Below, one piece after another: positions 14,674 through 22,650 of a stretch of 22,702 nucleotides of DNA. The position numbers and the translations under genes were made by a program. Source of the stretch: Desulfobacterales bacterium. Lineage in GTDB: Bacteria; Desulfobacterota; Desulfobacteria; Desulfobacterales; BuS5. The notes under the pieces are model-generated. The model searched no databases. It saw only the letters and a list, made by a program, of their open reading frames with translations, and was not told where the DNA came from. Location of the stretch: NCBI GenBank assembly GCA_016735355.1, contig JAERRQ010000299.1:1-22702 (forward strand). Reading direction: 5' to 3'. Positions within the stretch are counted from its first letter, which is position 1, and the number at the start of each line of letters is the position of its first letter.

Positions 14674-16014
14674 ATGGTAGAAAAGAGCATTGATTTAACC
14701 CGTGAAATTGCGCACTTTATAGTCAATACTGATGCTGCAGATATCCCTCAACCAGATATAGAGCATGCCAAAGTTACTTTAATGGACTGGATAGCGGTCA
14801 CTCTGGTAGGCAAAGAGGACCCTCTGGTTGCCAAACTGGTTAATTATGCCGATTTGCTGGGGGGCAAGGAACAGGCCACCGTGATCGGTTATGGCCTTAA
14901 GAAAAATATCATTGAAACCGCCTTGATCAATGGCGCGGCATCCCATGCCCTTGATTTTGACGATACACTTGAAATTATTATCGGACATCCAACTGTTACA
15001 CTCTATCCGGCTCTGGTGGCCCTTGCCGAATGGAAAGGCTTTTCAGGCCTGGAACTTTTGGCAGCATATCTGATAGGCCTTAAAACAGCCGCTTTAATTG
15101 GCCATTGCGGTGGGATGGACCATTATATGCATGGTTGGCATGGTACATCAACCATAGGGCATTTTGCTTCAGCAGCAGGATGTTCGAAACTTCTGGGACT
15201 TGATGAACAGCAAACAGTTTATGCTTTGGGAATAGCCGGTACACAGGCCTCGGGATTAAAGAGCGCTTTTGGAACCATGTGTAAGCCTTTTCATGCCGGG
15301 AAAGCATCCCAGGCAGGTTTGATGTCGGCCTTGCTGGCAGCGGATGGCTTTACCAGCACCGAGAATATTCTTGAGGTTGATTTTGGTTTTCTTAAAGTTC
15401 TTAATGGAAAATTGAATAAAAATGCCGCCGAAGTTCTGAATGCTCCCTGGGAAGCGGCTGATCTGGCCCAGAAATATCACGCCTCCTGCCATGCGACCCA
15501 CTCCCCTATTGAAGCGACCTGGGCAATTCTTGAAGAGGAAGGGCTGAACCTTGATGATATTAAATCAATTAAAATCCATGTTTCCGAGCTTGCTCTGGGC
15601 GCTGCAGGAAAAATAAACCCGCAAACAGGGCTTGCAGGTAAGTTTAGCATACCGTACTGTGTTGCCAATGCGCTTCTCAGGGGCGATACCGGCACCAAGG
15701 CTTTTACCGATGAAAAGGTAAATGATCCACAGGTCAAAGAGTTTATGAAAAAAATATCTCTTGCCAGGAATGACGATTTCGTGCTTGTTGAGGCTATAAT
15801 CGATTTGGAAACAACCACCGGTAAAATGTATACCAGGGAAATTGATGTTATGAAAGATATTCCGGGACTGGAAACGAAAAGAGAAAAAATTACGGCCAAG
15901 TTCCTTGATCTTTCTGAAGCATATCTTGGCAATGAAGAGGCAGAAAAAATGGTCGCAGCGATTAACAGCCTGGACCGAATTGAGAATGTACAGCAACTTA
16001 CGGAACATTTATAG
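14674..16014 (+). CDS. MmgE/PrpD-family protein (2-methylcitrate dehydratase/cis-aconitate decarboxylase fold)
   Basis: This 446-residue protein of the MmgE/PrpD family acts on small tricarboxylates or related acids in known members (dehydration, decarboxylation or epimerisation). Family landmarks are INGAASHALDFDD (85-97), GHPTV with H105, GWHGTSTIGHFASAAG (154-169), a GIAGTQASG helix and KPFHAGKAS (204-212). The charged residues D94, H105, H156 and K204/K210 fall where the family's active site lies. ATG 14674 is used because AGGAGG sits ten bases upstream; TTG 14668 is too close. The exact substrate is not predictable. It opens the second operon, just before a degenerate PrpD copy and MeaB. 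Confidence 0.88.
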   Translation: MVEKSIDLTREIAHFIVNTDAADIPQPDIEHAKVTLMDWIAVTLVGKEDPLVAKLVNYADLLGGKEQATVIGYGLKKNIIETALINGAASHALDFDDTLEIIIGHPTVTLYPALVALAEWKGFSGLELLAAYLIGLKTAALIGHCGGMDHYMHGWHGTSTIGHFASAAGCSKLLGLDEQQTVYALGIAGTQASGLKSAFGTMCKPFHAGKASQAGLMSALLAADGFTSTENILEVDFGFLKVLNGKLNKNAAEVLNAPWEAADLAQKYHASCHATHSPIEATWAILEEEGLNLDDIKSIKIHVSELALGAAGKINPQTGLAGKFSIPYCVANALLRGDTGTKAFTDEKVNDPQVKEFMKKISLARNDDFVLVEAIIDLETTTGKMYTREIDVMKDIPGLETKREKITAKFLDLSEAYLGNEEAEKMVAAINSLDRIENVQQLTEHL

Positions 16015-16146
16015 ATTTTTCCAAGGAACGAAGCGGCATCCCATGTTCTTGATTTTGATGCCTTTCTTGAGGTTTTTGTCGGACATCCCACCGTGATCCT
16101 GCATCCGGCCTTACCGGCAAATTCAGCATATATTGTAAAAATATAG
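16015..16146 (+). pseudogene. Remnant of a second MmgE/PrpD gene
   Basis: Directly after the intact PrpD stop, the frame starting at 16021 reads PRNEAASHVLDFDAFLEV, continues through VGHPTVILHPAL, and ends at TAG 16144-16146. This matches residues about 86-114 of the intact protein (NGAASHALDFDD, then GHPTVTLYPAL). By hand, 63 of 89 aligned bases agree without gaps. No other part of a PrpD gene remains. It looks like the scar of a paralog lost by deletion between the PrpD and MeaB genes. Confidence 0.8.
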
Positions 16147-16181
16147 ATATTTTTTAGTTAAAACCGGAGGTTTTTTTGTAA

Positions 16182-17147
16182 ATGTTTAATGATTGGCAGA
16201 ATTTAATAGATAACATAAAAAAAGGTTCTGAGCGCGCCATGGCCAGAATGATTTCCCGGGTTGAAAACCGTGAACCCGGCTGGCTGGATGCCATGAAGAT
16301 AATACACAAGATGTCCGGCAAAGCCAAGATTGTTGGTGTAACAGGAGCGCCTGGAGCAGGCAAGAGCACGCTTACGAATACAATAACTAGGGAATTGGTA
16401 AACCGTAAATATACCATCGGGGTTATCGCGGTGGATCCATCCAGCCCTTTTACAGGCGGGGCATTGCTTGGTGACCGCCTGCGCATGACTGAAGTCTGCA
16501 ATATGGAAGGTGTCTTTGTCAGATCCATGGCTACACGCGGAGCTCTTGGCGGCTTAAATGTAGCAGCACGGGATATTGTAAAAATTATGGATGCGGCTGG
16601 TAAGGATATTATAATTATAGAAACGGTCGGAGTTGGTCAGGCTGAGATAGATATTGTTAAAACTGCTGACAATATTATGGTTGTCTGTGTACCTGGAATG
16701 GGAGATGGAATCCAGGCCATCAAGGCCGGCATTATGGAAATAGCCAGTATATTTGTTATTAATAAGGCTGATCGGGAAGGGGTTAACAGAACTGTGGCAG
16801 AGATAGCTATGATGCTGAATATATGCTCAGGCCCATCTGATAAAAATATTCCTATTTTGAAAACTATTGCAACAACTGGTGAAGGCGTTGCAGAGCTTAC
16901 GGATGCTCTTCTGCATGATCTTGAAGCTAAAGATAAAAAAAAAGACTGGGTTGAAGAACGTACCAAAGAAGAGATCCTGAACCTGCTGGAAAAAGAGGTT
17001 GCCCGTTATTTGTGGGGAAAATGGGAAAAAGAAGGTAAAATAGATAATACTGTCAAGCAGATTATTGCCAGGGAGCGTGATCCTTATTCTGTTGTTGAAG
17101 AGATGCTTGAATCTTTGATTGCTGAGCATAAATGTGAACAATTTTAA
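16182..17147 (+). CDS. meaB: MeaB/ArgK-family G3E GTPase (B12 mutase chaperone)
   Basis: This 321-residue GTPase of the G3E family in known cases loads and protects adenosylcobalamin-dependent methylmalonyl-CoA mutase or related acyl-CoA mutases. Visible motifs are the P-loop GAPGAGKST (55-63), the MeaB-specific VDPSSPFTGGALLGDR, ETVGVGQAE (switch II region) and NKAD for guanine. A GGAGG SD lies upstream. The stop codon abuts the DctP start, so it is in the TRAP operon. No mutase gene is in the window. In n-alkane degradation a mutase rearranges alkylsuccinyl-CoA, which would give this protein a role next to a fumarate-adding enzyme. Confidence 0.9.
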   Translation: MFNDWQNLIDNIKKGSERAMARMISRVENREPGWLDAMKIIHKMSGKAKIVGVTGAPGAGKSTLTNTITRELVNRKYTIGVIAVDPSSPFTGGALLGDRLRMTEVCNMEGVFVRSMATRGALGGLNVAARDIVKIMDAAGKDIIIIETVGVGQAEIDIVKTADNIMVVCVPGMGDGIQAIKAGIMEIASIFVINKADREGVNRTVAEIAMMLNICSGPSDKNIPILKTIATTGEGVAELTDALLHDLEAKDKKKDWVEERTKEEILNLLEKEVARYLWGKWEKEGKIDNTVKQIIARERDPYSVVEEMLESLIAEHKCEQF

Positions 17148-18221
17148 ATGAAAAAACGATTTGAATCATTTCTGATAATTTTTGTTGTTTTCTTTATGCT
17201 GGTTTCTGTTGCTGTTGTTCATGCAAAGAGCAGCGTAAACAAAGAGCTGAGGTTAGTTCTTGCTTCGTATGTTCCGGTGGGCTATCCTTATTTTTACGAT
17301 GTACAAAATCTATTTGTTGATATGGTCAATGAGCGAGGTCGTGGAATTGTGCATCTGGATGCGTATTTCAGTGGAACACTCTTAAAGGGTAAGGAGTTAC
17401 TGCCCGGGCTTATGGCCGGAACTGCGGATATAATTATTCAGACTAGCGGTTATTTATTAGGCACCTTTCCTTTTATTGGTTTTCAGATATTACCTGTTTG
17501 GGAAGGTTGCATTCAATACAATTGTTCCCAGAGAATTGGATCAGATCTGTACAACTTGTTAAATGAGGAATTAAAGAAAAAAAATTTTTTTCAGCTTGCA
17601 GCATCAGGAGCTATTTTTGATTGTATTTGGACCAAAAAAAAATTGGTGCGAAAACCATCAGACTTAAAGGGATTAAAAATCAGGGTACCTGGTAAGGTAC
17701 AGGCCATGCTGTTTCAGGCCATGGGAGCTTCGCCGGTTACAATGGCTTCGGCAGAAATCCCCCAGGCCCTGCAAAGGGGCATTATTGACGGCGCAGCAAT
17801 TTGTCCATGGACGGCCAAGGGTCGTGGGATTGAAGAATTTTGTAAATATATGACTGTTTATGCTGTTTCTTATCAGTCTACTCCTATATATATGTTGAGG
17901 GATAAATGGGAAAGCTGGCCCGATGAAGTTAAAAAACTGCTTTTAGAGGTTGCTGTGGATTGGGAAAAAAAGGTTAAATATTTTGGTAATAATAATAATG
18001 CCCTTATGAATGATGGACAATTGACAAAAGACATTATCCCGTTTTTTGAAAAAAAAGGTATGCAGGCTATTTTTTTAACAGATGAGGAAGTCAATGCCTT
18101 CGTGCAGGCCGCTGAACCGGTTATTAAATGTTGGGTTAATGACGTGGGAGAGGAGCGGGGGAGAAGGGCTTTAATGTTTATTAAAGAGTCTCTGCACAAT
18201 AAGTCAAATGGAACAGATTAA
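17148..18221 (+). CDS. dctP: TRAP transporter solute-binding protein (DctP family)
   Basis: This 357-residue periplasmic binding protein captures an organic acid for a TRAP transporter. A signal peptide covers residues 1-26 (MKKR start, FLIIFVVFFMLVSVAVV core, VHA cleavage). Family motifs are LLKGKELLPGLMAGTADI, DLKGLKIRVPG with the carboxylate-binding arginine near R179, and EIPQALQRGIIDGA. The start directly follows the MeaB stop, with no spacer, and the end overlaps the DctQ start by 14 bases. The ligand is not predictable: C4-dicarboxylates, aromatic or alkyl acids are all known for this family. Confidence 0.92.
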   Translation: MKKRFESFLIIFVVFFMLVSVAVVHAKSSVNKELRLVLASYVPVGYPYFYDVQNLFVDMVNERGRGIVHLDAYFSGTLLKGKELLPGLMAGTADIIIQTSGYLLGTFPFIGFQILPVWEGCIQYNCSQRIGSDLYNLLNEELKKKNFFQLAASGAIFDCIWTKKKLVRKPSDLKGLKIRVPGKVQAMLFQAMGASPVTMASAEIPQALQRGIIDGAAICPWTAKGRGIEEFCKYMTVYAVSYQSTPIYMLRDKWESWPDEVKKLLLEVAVDWEKKVKYFGNNNNALMNDGQLTKDIIPFFEKKGMQAIFLTDEEVNAFVQAAEPVIKCWVNDVGEERGRRALMFIKESLHNKSNGTD

Positions 18222-18735
18222 TAATTTTTTTAAAAAAATGTTTTATAGAACTGTCGCTCTGGGTGCGGTCTCCATCCGGTGGGTACTCTTTTTCATGGCG
18301 TTTATCATGTTTTATGATGTGGTTATGAGATACCTTTTTAATTCACCTACCGTATGGGCCCAGGAAACATGTGAATATATGATGGTCTTTCTGACTTTTA
18401 TCGGTTTGGCCGAAATTCAGAAACAGAAAGCGCATATAAGGATGGATTATCTGTATACCAGGTTTCCCCAAAGCCTTCGAAGGGGGATGGATCTTTTTTT
18501 TCATTTTTTGGTGGCCCTGTTTGCCCTGTTGATCTTTTCAACATCACTCAGGATGACGCTTTTAGCATTTCAATACGGTTCCAGGTCCAATTCCCTGATG
18601 GAGACTCCTCTTTTTTTAATGTATGCGATAATTCCCTTGGGATTTATTTTGCTGTTAATGCAGTGTCTTATAGATATCGTAAAATCGATAAAAAGCCTGT
18701 TAGGGGTCGATTCCGGAAAGGATTATAAATCTTAA
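18208..18735 (+). CDS. dctQ: TRAP transporter small membrane subunit (DctQ family)
   Basis: This 175-residue inner-membrane protein has four predicted hydrophobic helices. Family features include FYDVVMRYLFNSPTVWAQE after the first helix, FIGLAEIQKQKAHIRMDYL between helices two and three, and a C-terminal cytoplasmic tail. It overlaps the DctP gene by 14 bases, and its stop abuts the DctM start, so all three are translationally coupled. Confidence 0.92.
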   Translation: MEQINNFFKKMFYRTVALGAVSIRWVLFFMAFIMFYDVVMRYLFNSPTVWAQETCEYMMVFLTFIGLAEIQKQKAHIRMDYLYTRFPQSLRRGMDLFFHFLVALFALLIFSTSLRMTLLAFQYGSRSNSLMETPLFLMYAIIPLGFILLLMQCLIDIVKSIKSLLGVDSGKDYKS

Positions 18736-20052
18736 ATGAGTGTAACCTTTATAGTTGTCCTGGCAATCCTGGTCGCTCTCATCCTCCTTTTCCTGGGGAG
18801 TCCTGTTTTTGTCTGCCTCGGCCTGGCCGGAGCGGCAGGCATATTTCTTAATGATATCTTTCTTGGCGGCGTCGGGCTTTCCGTACTTCAAACAAATGTT
18901 TTCGGTTCTGTTTCAAAGACCACTCTTGTAGCTGCGCCTTTATTCATCCTGATGGGTGAAATAATATTTCGTAGCGGTATTGGCGCTGATCTTTACGTTA
19001 CTATAAGCCGTCTGCTGCACCGTCTGCCCGGTGGATTGGCCATAGCAACGGTTGCAGCCTCCACTATATTCGGAGCCATGTGCGGCGTAAGCATTGCAGC
19101 CGTGGCGACCATCGGAGTCATAGCATTGCCGGAGATGCTGAAGCGGGGCTATGACCCGAAACTTGCCGCAGGATCTGTCTGCGCTCCCGGAGCTCTTGCC
19201 ATGCTTGTGCCGCCGAGCCTGTTATTCATACTTTACGGCGAAGTTTCCGGAGCTTCTGTTGCCAAGCTTTTTACGGCAGGTTTGTTGCCGGGTCTTTTAC
19301 TTGCTCTTTTAATGTGCACTTACATTTTTCTGCACGAAATCAGGGAACCTCACAAAAAAGGGAAAGAGGAACTTAAGCCTCTTACCATCAATGAAATCAC
19401 CCGACTCATATGGGGACTCTGGGCCCCCCTGCTTCTTATCGGCGCGGTGCTTTTATCTATCTATGTAGGCATAGCAACGCCTACGGAATCTGCTGCCATA
19501 GGCGTTTTCGGGGCATATCTGATTGCATTTTTTAAATACAGGAATATGGACTGGCAGACCTTTACGGGAACATTGCAACGGGCAGCCAAGGTAACTTCAA
19601 CAATTCTTATTATTCTTGTTGGAGCATCGATTTTTACCCAGTTTTTAAACCTGCTAAGGGTTCCGGATGCTTGTGCCAACTTTGTAGTTTCCATAGATAT
19701 TTCTCCATGGGTAACAATGCTCATGGTACAGCTTATGCTGCTTTTTCTGGGCATGTTTATTGACGGAGCATCTATGGTGCTGATCACAACGCCTATCCTG
19801 CTTCCCACCATGCATGCCTTGCACTGGGATCCGATCTGGTTCGGGGTTTTGATGATCACCAATATCGAAATAGCAGTGATAACTCCACCTGTCGGTTTAA
19901 ACCTGTATACTCTTGCCAGCATTACTAAAGAAGTTGATATGGAGACAATTTTAAAAGGGACTTTACCATACGTGATCGTTGAGTTTGTCGGACTGCTTAT
20001 ACTGATATTTTTCCCGCAGATCAGTTTATGGCTGCCTAATCTAATGCAATAG
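18736..20052 (+). CDS. dctM: TRAP transporter large permease subunit (DctM family)
   Basis: This 438-residue polytopic protein is the sodium-coupled transport channel of the TRAP system. It is highly hydrophobic throughout, with the DctM phrases GSPVFVCLGLAG, LFILMGEI, GAMCGVSIAAVATIG, LVPPSLLFILYG, ATPTESAAIG and ITPPVGLNLY. The length is near the family norm of about 430, so the transporter looks complete. The start directly follows the DctQ stop codon. Confidence 0.93.
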   Translation: MSVTFIVVLAILVALILLFLGSPVFVCLGLAGAAGIFLNDIFLGGVGLSVLQTNVFGSVSKTTLVAAPLFILMGEIIFRSGIGADLYVTISRLLHRLPGGLAIATVAASTIFGAMCGVSIAAVATIGVIALPEMLKRGYDPKLAAGSVCAPGALAMLVPPSLLFILYGEVSGASVAKLFTAGLLPGLLLALLMCTYIFLHEIREPHKKGKEELKPLTINEITRLIWGLWAPLLLIGAVLLSIYVGIATPTESAAIGVFGAYLIAFFKYRNMDWQTFTGTLQRAAKVTSTILIILVGASIFTQFLNLLRVPDACANFVVSIDISPWVTMLMVQLMLLFLGMFIDGASMVLITTPILLPTMHALHWDPIWFGVLMITNIEIAVITPPVGLNLYTLASITKEVDMETILKGTLPYVIVEFVGLLILIFFPQISLWLPNLMQ

Positions 20053-20076
20053 AGAGGACGGATAGAGAGGACGGAT
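20051..20076. repeat. 13-base perfect tandem duplication
   Basis: AGAGAGGACGGAT occurs twice head to tail, beginning in the stop codon of the DctM gene and ending shortly before the MFS start. It is purine-rich, so the second copy may also supply the ribosome-binding site (GAGAGG) for the MFS gene, though the spacing to ATG 20090 is long. Confidence 0.9.
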
Positions 20077-20089
20077 ACTGCACTTTAGC

Positions 20090-21346
20090 ATGATTGATAT
20101 TTCCAAAGATAAAAACATCAGGATTTATGCTTGGGCAATGTTAGCAATTCTTTTTGCAGCTCAGCTTGTAATGTCTGCCGGAACGTATGCCTGGGGGCCT
20201 TTAGCTCCTTTTTTTAGAACAGAATTCGGTGTCAGCCGCACCGAAATAGGCATCTTAACCTCTGCGCTTTATATTGTGGCAGCTACAGTGTCGATCCCGT
20301 CAGGCATTCTTGTTGACAAACTTGGAGCGCGTGCAATGCTTCTTTTTTCTTTATTTGTGATGGGCTTTGCTTTTATTATGATGCCGATTGTAGGATCATT
20401 TGTTTTGATTGCCCTATGCGCTGCTATCGGCGGTTTGGGTTATGGGTCAATTAATCAGGCCACGACCAAAGGTATTATGCTTTGGTTTAACAGCAGGACC
20501 AGAGCTACAGCAATGGGAATCAAAAAAACCGGGGTTACTATAGGCGGTGGTTTGGCGGCAGCCTTAATCCCTGTGATTGCGATGCGGTACAACTGGCAGG
20601 CTTGTCTTTTTATAATAGGCGGCTCCATCCTGACAGTGGCTTTCATTGCATTTTTTTATAAAGAGCAGCTTGACACGGATCAAAGTTCCGTCGTTAAAAT
20701 AAAAAAAAATATCAGACCAAAAAACATGATTTTAACACTTGTCTCTAACCCGGTTTTATTGAGTGTTATTATAATTCTTCCTTTTATATCATTTTGCCAG
20801 ACAAGTTTTGTTACTTTTCTGGTGCTTTACCTGCATGAAGAACTTGATTTTTCAGTACAAATAGCGGGGATTTGTATGACCATAGCAATGGTCGCCGGTA
20901 CTGCCGGCCGGATTGTATGGGGCATGCTAAGCGACAGGATGTTTAATGGCGGCCGGATAGCGCCGCTGTTAATTATATCGTTAATCAGCGCTGCTTCAGT
21001 TTTTTGTTTTGCAATTTTATCAAAGAATGTTCCTTTATATGTATTTTTTATTTTATCCGGAGTGATGGGATTTGCACTGATAGGATGGAATGCAGTAATA
21101 ATGATCCTGGCGGCCGAGCTTGCCGGTCCTGAACTGGCCGGCTCATCCCTTGGAATTATCGCTACCGCAGGGTGGGCAGGCATGGTAACGGGCGGTCCTG
21201 TTTTTGGTTTTATTACGGACAGGTTTAATTATTTCGCAGGCTGGATGTTGGTAACGTTGGTTTTATTAATCAGCGCCGCTGGTTTTATTTTTATTTATTT
21301 TTATGTTCATGAGAAAAAAAGAGTAATTGCTCACGTTGAAGGATAA
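20090..21346 (+). CDS. Major facilitator superfamily transporter
   Basis: This 418-residue membrane protein has about twelve hydrophobic helices. The MFS loop 2-3 signature is seen as GILVDKLGAR (72-81), repeated less perfectly as GMLSDRMFNGGR in the second half. The N-terminal helix carries AGTYAWGPLAPFF, typical of monocarboxylate/oxalate-formate-like porters. It follows the TRAP genes by 37 bases and is followed one base after its stop by the crotonase ATG, so it belongs to the same operon. It may exchange or export a carboxylate related to the TRAP substrate. The substrate is unknown. Confidence 0.9.
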   Translation: MIDISKDKNIRIYAWAMLAILFAAQLVMSAGTYAWGPLAPFFRTEFGVSRTEIGILTSALYIVAATVSIPSGILVDKLGARAMLLFSLFVMGFAFIMMPIVGSFVLIALCAAIGGLGYGSINQATTKGIMLWFNSRTRATAMGIKKTGVTIGGGLAAALIPVIAMRYNWQACLFIIGGSILTVAFIAFFYKEQLDTDQSSVVKIKKNIRPKNMILTLVSNPVLLSVIIILPFISFCQTSFVTFLVLYLHEELDFSVQIAGICMTIAMVAGTAGRIVWGMLSDRMFNGGRIAPLLIISLISAASVFCFAILSKNVPLYVFFILSGVMGFALIGWNAVIMILAAELAGPELAGSSLGIIATAGWAGMVTGGPVFGFITDRFNYFAGWMLVTLVLLISAAGFIFIYFYVHEKKRVIAHVEG

Positions 21347-21347
21347 G

Positions 21348-22124
21348 ATGGAAAAAGGAATCATCAGGGATGACAAGGGATATGTGAGTACGATTATATT
21401 TAACCGTCCCGAAAAAAGGAATGCTTTGAATGCAGATGCTCTTTTCCTTTTTGGCGATACTCTTAAAGAGATTGAAAAAGAGAATAAAGCCAGGGTGATT
21501 GTTTTAAGAGGAGCAGGAAACAATGTTTTTACATCAGGGGTTGACCTGGCAGGTGGAAAAAAAGAGTTTAATAGGACGATTGAAGGCCTTGACTATTCTC
21601 TCAACAGCCTGATGGAGTATCCTATGCCGGTAATTGCCATGATTTGCGGCCCTGCTATTGGAGCGGGTCTGGATTTTGCGGTGATTTCGGATTTTCGTAT
21701 ATCTGCCGATAATGCCAGTTTCGGCGCTCCCCTGGTCAGGTTGGGACGGACTTACTATTACACGGCAATAGAGCGTTTAACCCGGCTTGTCGGTCTGGCC
21801 GGTTCCAAAGAGATGCTGCTTACCGGAAAACTTATCGATGCGGCCAGAGCCGAAGAGTTAGGTCTTGTAAACAGGGTGGTAAGCCTGGATGAGATTGAAT
21901 CCGTTATATTTGATCTGGCCGTCGAACTTTCTGGAAAGACTGCTCCAATGGCAGTTAAAGTTACCAAATACACAATCAGGAAACTATTCGAAAAGACCTC
22001 TATAAATTTTGAATTGGGTAATGAGCTTCACAAGTTAGTGGAAGATATTAACAAGAGTGAGGATGCAGAGGAAGGAATTAATGCCAGGCTGGAGAAAAGG
22101 AAACCGGTTTTTAAAGGGAGATAA
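21348..22124 (+). CDS. Crotonase-fold (enoyl-CoA hydratase/isomerase family) protein with changed catalytic residues
   Basis: This 258-residue protein of the crotonase superfamily has NRPEKRNALN, the oxyanion-hole segments NNVFTSGVDL and CGPAIGAGLDFAV, and the AARAEELGLVNRVV motif. The two glutamates of classical hydratase are absent: the GGGCE position reads GAGLD (D109) and the QPE position reads APL (L129). It is therefore probably not a simple hydratase. Isomerase, hydrolase, decarboxylase or ring-acting members are possible. ATG 21348 has GAAGGA upstream and is preferred over TTG 21327, which lies inside the MFS gene. It is likely to act on a CoA-thioester from the imported or hydrocarbon-derived acid. 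Confidence 0.87.
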   Translation: MEKGIIRDDKGYVSTIIFNRPEKRNALNADALFLFGDTLKEIEKENKARVIVLRGAGNNVFTSGVDLAGGKKEFNRTIEGLDYSLNSLMEYPMPVIAMICGPAIGAGLDFAVISDFRISADNASFGAPLVRLGRTYYYTAIERLTRLVGLAGSKEMLLTGKLIDAARAEELGLVNRVVSLDEIESVIFDLAVELSGKTAPMAVKVTKYTIRKLFEKTSINFELGNELHKLVEDINKSEDAEEGINARLEKRKPVFKGR

Positions 22125-22129
22125 TAATA

Positions 22130-22576
22130 ATGGGGAATAACGATCAATTTGAAGTCAACACCGCCAGGGATGCGCTCTCCTTGTTAACCATTAAAATGTA
22201 TGACAAATTCGGCAAAGAAGCGCTATTGGAAATTGAAGAAGTGTGGTATAAGCTCGGTCTATCCATCGGTAAAAAGATGAAAAAGAGCCTGTCGGAAAAC
22301 GGTCTTGGGGCTGTGGGACAACTTTTTGTAGATTCAGGACGAAAGCGCGGAACCAAAATAGATATCATTGAACTGACCGATCAAAAATTTCATATTAAAG
22401 GATACAGTTGCGGTCTAGGCTTAAAAGGGAAGGGCAGGGAACTTTGCAAGGCTGCCATGGGTTGTGATCGAGGTATTTTTGAGGCTGCTGCCGGCGTACC
22501 GGTCAAGCTGAAAATTGATAAAACCGTGGCTGATAATGATGATTTTTGTGAGGTTATCATTGAACAGACCTCGTAA
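22130..22576 (+). CDS. Small cysteine-containing protein resembling the ATC-hydrolase family
   Basis: This 148-residue protein has a helical N-terminal half (residues 1-65) and an alpha/beta C-terminal half with C94, C106, C112 and C140. The pattern of a cysteine, then ELCKAAMGCD, a FEAA helix and a final DNDDFCEVII strand resembles proteins labelled L-2-amino-thiazoline-4-carboxylate hydrolase, a name whose function is proven in very few members. V4R-like ligand-binding proteins are another possibility. GGGAGA precedes the ATG and only five bases separate it from the crotonase gene. It may bind or process an acyl compound of the pathway. The function is not established. Confidence 0.6.
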   Translation: MGNNDQFEVNTARDALSLLTIKMYDKFGKEALLEIEEVWYKLGLSIGKKMKKSLSENGLGAVGQLFVDSGRKRGTKIDIIELTDQKFHIKGYSCGLGLKGKGRELCKAAMGCDRGIFEAAAGVPVKLKIDKTVADNDDFCEVIIEQTS

Positions 22577-22650
22577 TTTATTTAGGATGTAAAGGTGTTT
22601 TTATTGTAATAACAACGCACTACATAATAATTGGACATTAAGCTTTTAGG

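Noticed and set aside
15477..16091. A 204-codon minus-strand frame over the PrpD gene
   Set aside because: Ser/Ile-rich reverse translation of a well-matched MmgE/PrpD gene, with no SD and no domain.
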